The position numbers and the translations under genes were made by a program. A stretch of DNA of 64,000 bases from Datnioides undecimradiatus. Its lineage: Eukaryota > Chordata > Actinopteri > Lobotiformes > Datnioididae. Of this stretch, positions 48,548 to 64,000 are shown piece by piece. The notes under the pieces are model-generated. The model had not been told where the DNA came from, ran no database searches, and saw only the letters and a list, made by a program, of their open reading frames with translations. Within the stretch, counting starts at the first letter, position 1. Each line of letters opens with the position of its first letter. Location of the stretch: assembly GCA_008933995.1 (NCBI GenBank), contig WARS01000013.1, positions 5,928,329 through 5,992,328 of the forward strand, given 5' to 3'.

Positions 48548-51500
48548 CAGTCAGTAGTATAAAGAAAAGTATGTATATATCAGTGTGGTGTGTGAATCTT
48601 CAAAACAAAGTAAAGCATTATCACACTATGTGATCTTTTCACTGTATTCCACAGATTCCTCATTCAGGGCTAACCAGGTAAAAACCAAGCACACTTAATC
48701 TTTTCAAAGAAATTGTGGGGACTGTGAGGCAGACGCGCAGGCGGGCATGTCTTTGTTTTAGTCACTGACACTGAACCACACGCTGTTTTACATGAAGAGG
48801 TCAGGAAGTCACTTAGCTCTCTGCACTAACTCTCTCCCTCTCACTCTATTGTGTCACACATACACACACATTCATATACATGGGGTAACATATAAATGGC
48901 TTACTGTGCACAAAAAAGAAAAAAACATCTCTTTCATGAGGGGAAATACTCAACAGCATGTCATTTTGTCATGAGGATGTTATAAAGTCAACAGAGAGAA
49001 AACCTGTCAAGTCTTAGACTGAGCCAAACTACTCTATTGTTGGACATATATTAAAATCTGCTTGCAGTTTACTTCTCTCAGTTAAGCTTTATTCAAACAT
49101 AGTGAAAAACATGTTTTCCTTTGTATGCTTTATGAATTTTACACTTTTCAAGCAGTCTTTAATGGAGTGATTGTCTGCTTTAACATTAGTGGTGTAGCTC
49201 TCACCCTCAGAGGCAGCATAGTTTTTATTTAAGCTGAAAAGATAAGAGTGTTAATGTCTCTGAATGCAGTGGGGCAGGTTCTGCCTTTTGTCTCACATAA
49301 ATGTACCAGACAGGCTTCTGTACTGACTTCTCTACTTTCCTAAACTACTCCTCACCTTGTGCATTTTCTTTGTCTGACTGGTAAATGACTTAGTGTGTAG
49401 GAGGCTTCTACACCCTTGAAAGAAATGATGATGATACTGGCTATTTTCCGACTTCTTCACTGTGACCTTTTTGTGTTCTTTTGGTCTTTTTGTTGAACTC
49501 AGTAAGTGCTTTTCTACTTGTGAGTTTTGCATATAAACTGATAAGAAGCTAAGTCTTTAAATTAAATACAACTCCAAATTCAAGAGCCCAAAAGGGACTT
49601 CACCCACAGTCCGTGCAGTAATCTGATCCCCAGCCTTGGCTTCAGTCCATTTTGGACCAAACTGTGACTGGTGTGAAGAAATATGAATGTTAAAAAAAAC
49701 ATTTCATTACTTTTGCAACTTTGTCCCTAAAGGAGAGATTTCACATCTCTCTGCATGACCTCTCTTGTTCACCTCTATTTTTCTTGACCTGCTTTCAGGC
49801 TTGGAGAACATCATCACTGCAGTAATACAATTTGGTTTCGTGGTTCTGTTTCTATGGATCAGTCTGTTCATTTCACTCCAGTCTCCATTGATCGCTTTGT
49901 CCATTTTAAGATCATCAAAAGATTTTTCACGCTCTTAACTATATGTATTGGCTCACACCACACACGCAGTGTCAACCGGCCTGTTGGTACAGTAGCTTGC
50001 CAGACCTGCCTCCCAGTTTGCCGTTGGCCTTTTGTTGATATGTCATGACTAAGGCAATAGCTGATAGAAAGTACTCCTACACACTGTACTTTCACCAGGA
50101 AGACAAGTTCTGACATGTGGAAATCAGAGAACTGTCAGGAGACACCGGCATAACTGCCCCACACGTGCTCGCACACACGCACGCACACACAAAAAAAAAC
50201 ACACAAAATACTTCTTTACACACATGATACACACTGTATAAACCCTTACTAATCATCTGTCACCTTTTGTAATGTCTGACAGGCTGTTTGCCCACACAGC
50301 GCACACAGATAGAAACATGTTGAATTCAGTAGATTCTGTATCCCAGTGTCTCTGTGAACACTCACAGGAGCAAAGTTACAACACAAACTTGTTTTCACAA
50401 CATAATTCGAACACCATGGTTTGGCTGCATCCACCTTCCATTTTTTCTCTATAAGCGAAGCTGAGGAGACTGACGAGTACATCGTATGAATTTTCTAAGA
50501 CGTGGGGTTTTTCTTGAAGCCTCTGGGGTGCAGTTTGATTTCTTGAAGTGGTCTGGGGACTCACCCTCTGTCACCCCTTTCAATTTATTTCTTTCACTCT
50601 TCATCTCAAGAGCTTTCTCTCACTAGATTTCTGTTTCCATGTGGTGACTCGATGCCAACCCGGACGTAAGTTGCTCCAATGCTCCATCTATTTTAGGTTT
50701 GGATCGGCTGGCGGCTGGCCAAAAAATGGAAAAATAACCAGGTTTCCCTGGTTATTAATAGTCAGCATTTTCCCCTGCAGCAGATTCCAAGACATAGAAG
50801 CGACGGCTTGTGTGTGCGCACACATACTCACACTCTTTGTTTCTGTTGTTCTGAAACAATGTCAGAGTCTATGTGAATTTTAAGTGGATCCCCCACTGAT
50901 TTTCTTTGCCACAGTCCAAACAAGTAAAAAGGAAACAATAAGTAGTTGAGAAAGGAGGATGTTTGCTCCATGGGGATGTTTTTGCCAAGTAATTTGGAGC
51001 CATTTCAAGCCATTTCTCTACCTGGTGCTGCTGTGCCATCGGAGTAATGCTATTTTAGTTTCGTCCTGTTGCCTAAGTCATTGCATTCTTTGTTTCATTT
51101 TTTCCCAAATCCATCGCTCTAAGTTAATTAGAGGAGGTTTATTTTGAGAATCAGTGTTGGTTTACGAAAGGTTGTTTGGCAGGACAGGTGATCCTGTACA
51201 CAGACCTTTCACTCTGTTGATTATTTATAGACCAGTTTGTGCTTTCCATTGCAGGGTCTCTTTAGTTTAAATTAAGGTCAGAATTTAAGCATGTCTTTCA
51301 TCTTCTAAAAAAACAGAAAAAAAGTGTGTGGAAAACTAAAAAGCTCCCTGCAGTTGTATTTAGAGACACGCATACATCAGTATTTTCTGTCTTACTGCAG
51401 AAAAGTATTCTGGCTAAAAAAAATTATTATAAATAAAATAAAACTGTAATGTAATTAATGGTATATCCCGTTGTGCCATTTAGAAAGAAGACCATTTCTG

Positions 51501-53390
51501 TCAGCAAAGAGAACAAAACCAACAATAAATTGATTATAATAACACCAATTATCTGAGTGAACTATTAAAAATACATGAATTAATTCTGTAGTTGCACTTG
51601 ATCATGTGTTCCAATGTTAGAATAATAATGGGCTTTCTAATTTATTTTAGTCAGTCCCACATACACAATCTTGCTGCAGTAAACACTCACTAGTGCATCA
51701 AATATGTATTAATACACCAGCCTAAAAAAGTCCCTATTACTACTGTTTGGTTAAAGTTTTACAAGACCTCCATTGCCCAATCTTTTTAAAAAGGTTCCTT
51801 AGAGTTTCAACCATTTTAGAAAGGTTGAAAATGTTTTCATGTAGAATCATTGTGTTTGGGGTACAGTATCACATTGCTGGTATGGCTTTTTATGCAATTT
51901 GTAAAGAACAAAAACATTAAATATCTTTATTTTTATCTGTTAAGCTGTTGTTTTCTTGTAAAAGATAGATTGAAACATATTTAAACACTTATAGTTGTAG
52001 CTGTAACATTTAAATACAGTAAAAAAGGTATTCTACTAACTTCTGCATCACTAAACACCCTTGTACAAACTAGCCCCTGCTTACACAGCCTTGTGTGTGG
52101 TTTGCTGTTTTGTGGACTGTAGTTACGTCTGATGGTTGGACTTTGACCATTTCGGCAGATTCCTCTTCTCTTATATCTGATCTGAGTTAGTTATTGGAAT
52201 GCCCGAAAAGCCTCCATTCATTCGAATTAATGAGGAGTAGAATAGTAGTGAATATCTTGAAGCAGCTGTGTGGAGGAACTTTTTTCCCAAAGATGCTCTG
52301 ATTGTTATTCAAGCTAATTTTTTACATTATTCAGGTAAATTAGCTTATTCAGGTAAATGTATTAATTTTTCTCTAGGTTTCTCTAGCAGAGTTTATTAAA
52401 GTAGAAATGTGAGTGGGATATTATATTGTGCCTTTGTGTTTCCTTCTATGAGCCACACAACTGCACTGGTTGTCATGCTGTGACAGCAGGCACTGTCATT
52501 TTAATTTACAGTCATATAGACATATATATCATCTGACTGCTGTGAATACTCTTTCCTAAAAACCATAGTGCCTGATTTTAGGAAATAATGACGTTTTGGG
52601 TTTTTTTTTAAATATGAAACTTAATCTATGTGAACTCTTGTTAAAAGTTAATATCTTCATGATGACTGAATGGTGTAAAGCTGAGAGCCACAGAATTAAA
52701 AACGACCAAAGCACAGATTCTCCTGGAAATAAGAATAAAATCCTTACAAGTTGAAACGCCAATTTAAATGCAGACCCAGTTCATAATTAGTCATCAGTGA
52801 CACATATCAGCACTCAGAAGGTGCAGTTTATTCTCCTCCAAAAGCTAGACTCTTACATCTTTGGCCTCAGACAGACTTTCTGGGTGCTTTGGTTGGGTAA
52901 TCACAAAGCCAGCCACCCAAACAGCAACAGAGGAAGACAGTGTTTTGAGCAGAGAAGAAACGTTCCTCAGTGCCAGAGTTCGTCCTGTACTCCCTGTGAC
53001 ACAATCTGCCTCCCTGTTTACCAGATAACAGACAGACTGGAGGAATGAGGTGGGGGAGTGGGGTGCTCATTGTGGTGATGAGTGTGAGATTCCCTTTTTT
53101 TTTTTTACTTTTCTGACTGGACATATTTAATCATTAACATTATGCTCACGGCATCATATGGGCTTGTCAATTTATTTTTTCAATGTGATCTTTCTCCCTT
53201 CCTCCCTTCCATTGTTTCTCTTTTCTTTTATATCCTCCCTTCCTTTCTATCGCTCTGTTAACTTTTCCTCTTCCTCCCCTGCTCTCTCAAGTTCTTCTAG
53301 TGCTGTTTTCATTTAACAAGGCCACATGCAGTCAACAAAAGATATTGCATCAGCTGTTGCGTCAATGCTTCATCTCTCTCCACAGCAGAC

Positions 53391-61684
<8,294 letters not shown>

Positions 61685-64000
61685 GTGAGCGGCCGTGCCC
61701 AAATTAGGCTTTGCTTTATTTCATTTTGTGTGTATATAACATATATTGCATCTATTGAAATTGTCTATAGAATGTCACAATACAGTGATGAAATTGAAAT
61801 TTTATGCAATTTAAATAACTGGACAGTGTATATATGCACACCATATTTTAAACTGATCAAAGCTGCAGGATGAGTTGCTTAATTCCTGTTGGCTATTTCT
61901 CCACCATCACTGACACTCACATGCCAATTTTTCAACCTATAGTTTTGCATTTTTCTAAACAGCAGATATGGTACATTAATAATTAGACGTAATCAGTCAT
62001 AATGATACAAAACATACACATAGCAAAAAATTCAACACAATCATAATAGTTCAAATGAGTTCATTTACTTCTGCTCTGACAGGAAAAGTGGAATGACTGG
62101 TTTCTACATATCTTGGCTGTCTGAAAACATCTCAGATTACAGTGGTCAAGCCATGGAGCAGGATAACACAGCTTCTCTGCAGTCTGATATACAATAATGG
62201 CCTACTCAAACTGTCAAACTAATTTATTAGGACATTTGGTAATTTGTACAAGTGGACTGCTGGAAAATGTGTTGGCCACAGCCATGAAAATGTGAGATAT
62301 AATCTGTTTCTGTGTTTTTGGACTTAAGGTTTTGAGATATTGAATCTCAGAATTCAAAAGAGACTTAATCAGGAAATCTTTATCAACTCAATTACAAGTG
62401 GCAGACAAAACAAAACTGTGGCAAATATTTATAATGATCCATAGTGTCTATAAAATCAAATATTATAAAGCAAGATGAATGCAATACATGAGCCAATACC
62501 TTCAATGCAGTACTGCGTCCTGACATGTCAAAAGTTGATCGTTAAATCTTACCAAAAGCCTGCTTCAGATACATTTATTTGAGTATTTACAGCTAACAAC
62601 CTAACACGACCAACTGAACTTTAAGTAAAATGTCTGTTAGTTTTCTTTCTGTAAATTCTTGTGAGCTCAGTGCCGCTCTGCATCTCTTTCGGCTAATTGT
62701 TATCTTACAGGAAGTCTTGGGTTATTTATTAAACCACCACAAACCTCATGAAACATATTGGGAGTCAGTGATTTTATCTTTTGCTGAGGCCCTGACGTGT
62801 TGCTGTAGAATCAAATTTAACTCCTTAAATTCAACTTTAGCTGAAAAATGTTATTTATATATCATTATTATTTATTAAAACATATTTTTTATACATTAGC
62901 TTGAAAGGGAACAGATTTTTTAATGCAGTAAAAGTGATTAGCTGAAGAATCTGTGGGAAAGCATTAGGGTGTCAGTGTGTAACCTGCAACCAGACAACTA
63001 TCAATTAATGATGAAAAAACAAGCCCTAGTTTATATAAATACAAACACATATATGTTTGTGTATGTGTTACTTACTTACATTTAAATCAGTTATTTTTAG
63101 TCAAAGTTTCATTTTTAAACAAGAAAATAAAATTAATGGTGATCAGAAATTCACAAATGGTGAAACGCTTAAATGACATTTGAATTTTATTTGATAAACA
63201 TTTAATTAAAGCTAGCCTCTGTAACCTTTGCAGCCACTTCGGATACAAATAGCAACTACTGAATAATAACAAATGTTTTTTATGATCAATTATAGCTTAA
63301 CAATAGCACAGGAAGGAACAGGTACAAAGAAATTCAACGATGTCTGTCACAGCCACATCTATCTAATGTTCGCTAACATTAGCTAACTTTAGCCAACTAA
63401 CATTAGTGTTCATCCAAGTCTGTAGCAGCAAACTGGAAAGGGAGTGTTTTAACACTTATGAATTCAACTTTTTATTTCTGAGACAACAAATATGCTATTT
63501 CTTTTTAAAGCTGAATGTGTTTAATTCAAGGTTGGCATCCCTGAACTTCCATACACACTTACATACATCGTAAACAGATTGCTTCACAGGCAGCACCTTG
63601 ACCGAAAAAGCACTCTCAAAAGAAGAGATTATTCATTTCTTAACATTTTGTTAGAATTGCTTGCTTTTATTCCCTGTAAGATGTATTGCTGTTCATTTTA
63701 CCTCTATAAAAAAGGAAGATTTCAGTATATGAATGGTACCATTCATCATTCAGGCCAGAGCATGCCTGTGCCAGTGTTTTAACTGTAAGCGCGACTTTAA
63801 CTCAGTTAAGCTTCATTTACCTGGACAAGATGTTTTTGTCTGCCTTAGCCTGCAGCTAAGATGTATTTACTTTGCCACTCAGACATATGCGATTTGCAGT
63901 GTTTGCTTTTGCAGGTCTGATGAACGAGCAAAGTGCATAAACAGTGTATGTGATTCCATCTGAAGCTCACATGTCCTCGGGAGACCTATGAGGAGCAGAC
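61685..64000 (+). other. pparg intron running to the window end
   Basis: No match to the expected next exon of the ligand-binding domain. The stretch is AT-rich, with GCTAAC/TTAGC-rich sequence near 63365-63410. The gene continues past the window. Confidence 0.7.

Larger units (their letters stand above)
37105..53385 (+). other. Putative pparg first intron
   Basis: About 16.3 kb with no coding exon recognised. It has the densest microsatellites of the window (39406, 43365-43720, 44067, 46452, 46619, 48500), an interspersed-repeat copy (44750-44930) and three notable inverted repeats (43579-43645, 44932-44990, 50733-50756). A second untranslated pparg leader exon could lie here but cannot be identified from sequence alone. 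Confidence 0.55.

Noticed and set aside
61685-64000. Search for the next pparg exon (ligand-binding domain)
   Set aside because: No stretch encodes the expected PFVIYDM start or other ligand-binding-domain motifs, so the exon must lie beyond the window.

Overview
The window is vertebrate nuclear DNA, almost certainly from a ray-finned fish. Exons are small, split by introns with GT..AG borders and conserved phases. Introns are AT-rich and full of CA, TA, CT and GATA microsatellites. The interspersed repeats resemble families I know from spiny-rayed fish. Species was not determined.

Three genes account for all the coding sequence I can support. (1) The 3' part of a synapsin II gene (syn2) lies on the + strand: ten coding exons from 5421 to 30201. 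By comparison with the 13-exon mammalian genes they should be exons 4-13. The reading frame stays open through all nine junctions to the stop and ends in the conserved synapsin domain E. (2) A complete five-exon TIMP gene, timp4, lies on the - strand (8207-16422) inside the 12.3-kb syn2 intron between 5864 and 18177. It encodes 224 residues with all 12 family cysteines. (3) pparg starts on the + strand: a CpG-rich putative first exon near 36830-37104, then four coding exons from 53391 to 61684. These encode the A/B region, both zinc fingers and the hinge. The ligand-binding-domain exons lie past the end of the window.

Layout: 1-5420, syn2 intron with old repeats; 5421-30201, syn2 exons with timp4 nested on the other strand; 30202 to about 32090, probable syn2 3' UTR; about 32090-36830, intergenic; 36830-53385, pparg first exon and a 16-kb intron rich in microsatellites and hairpins; 53386-64000, pparg coding exons and large introns.

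The order syn2 > (timp4 antisense) > pparg matches human 3p25, and synapsin-TIMP nesting is known across animals. The products act in different places: synaptic-vesicle clustering, extracellular metalloproteinase inhibition, and nuclear lipid sensing. The linkage is therefore inherited architecture rather than one pathway. I found no bacterial, viral or clearly new multi-gene system. The points most worth following are the expanded Pro/Ala/Gln-rich syn2 exon, extra glycosylation sequons in timp4, a uORF in the putative pparg leader, an enlarged pparg A/B exon, a 65-bp near-identical repeat pair, and several hairpins.
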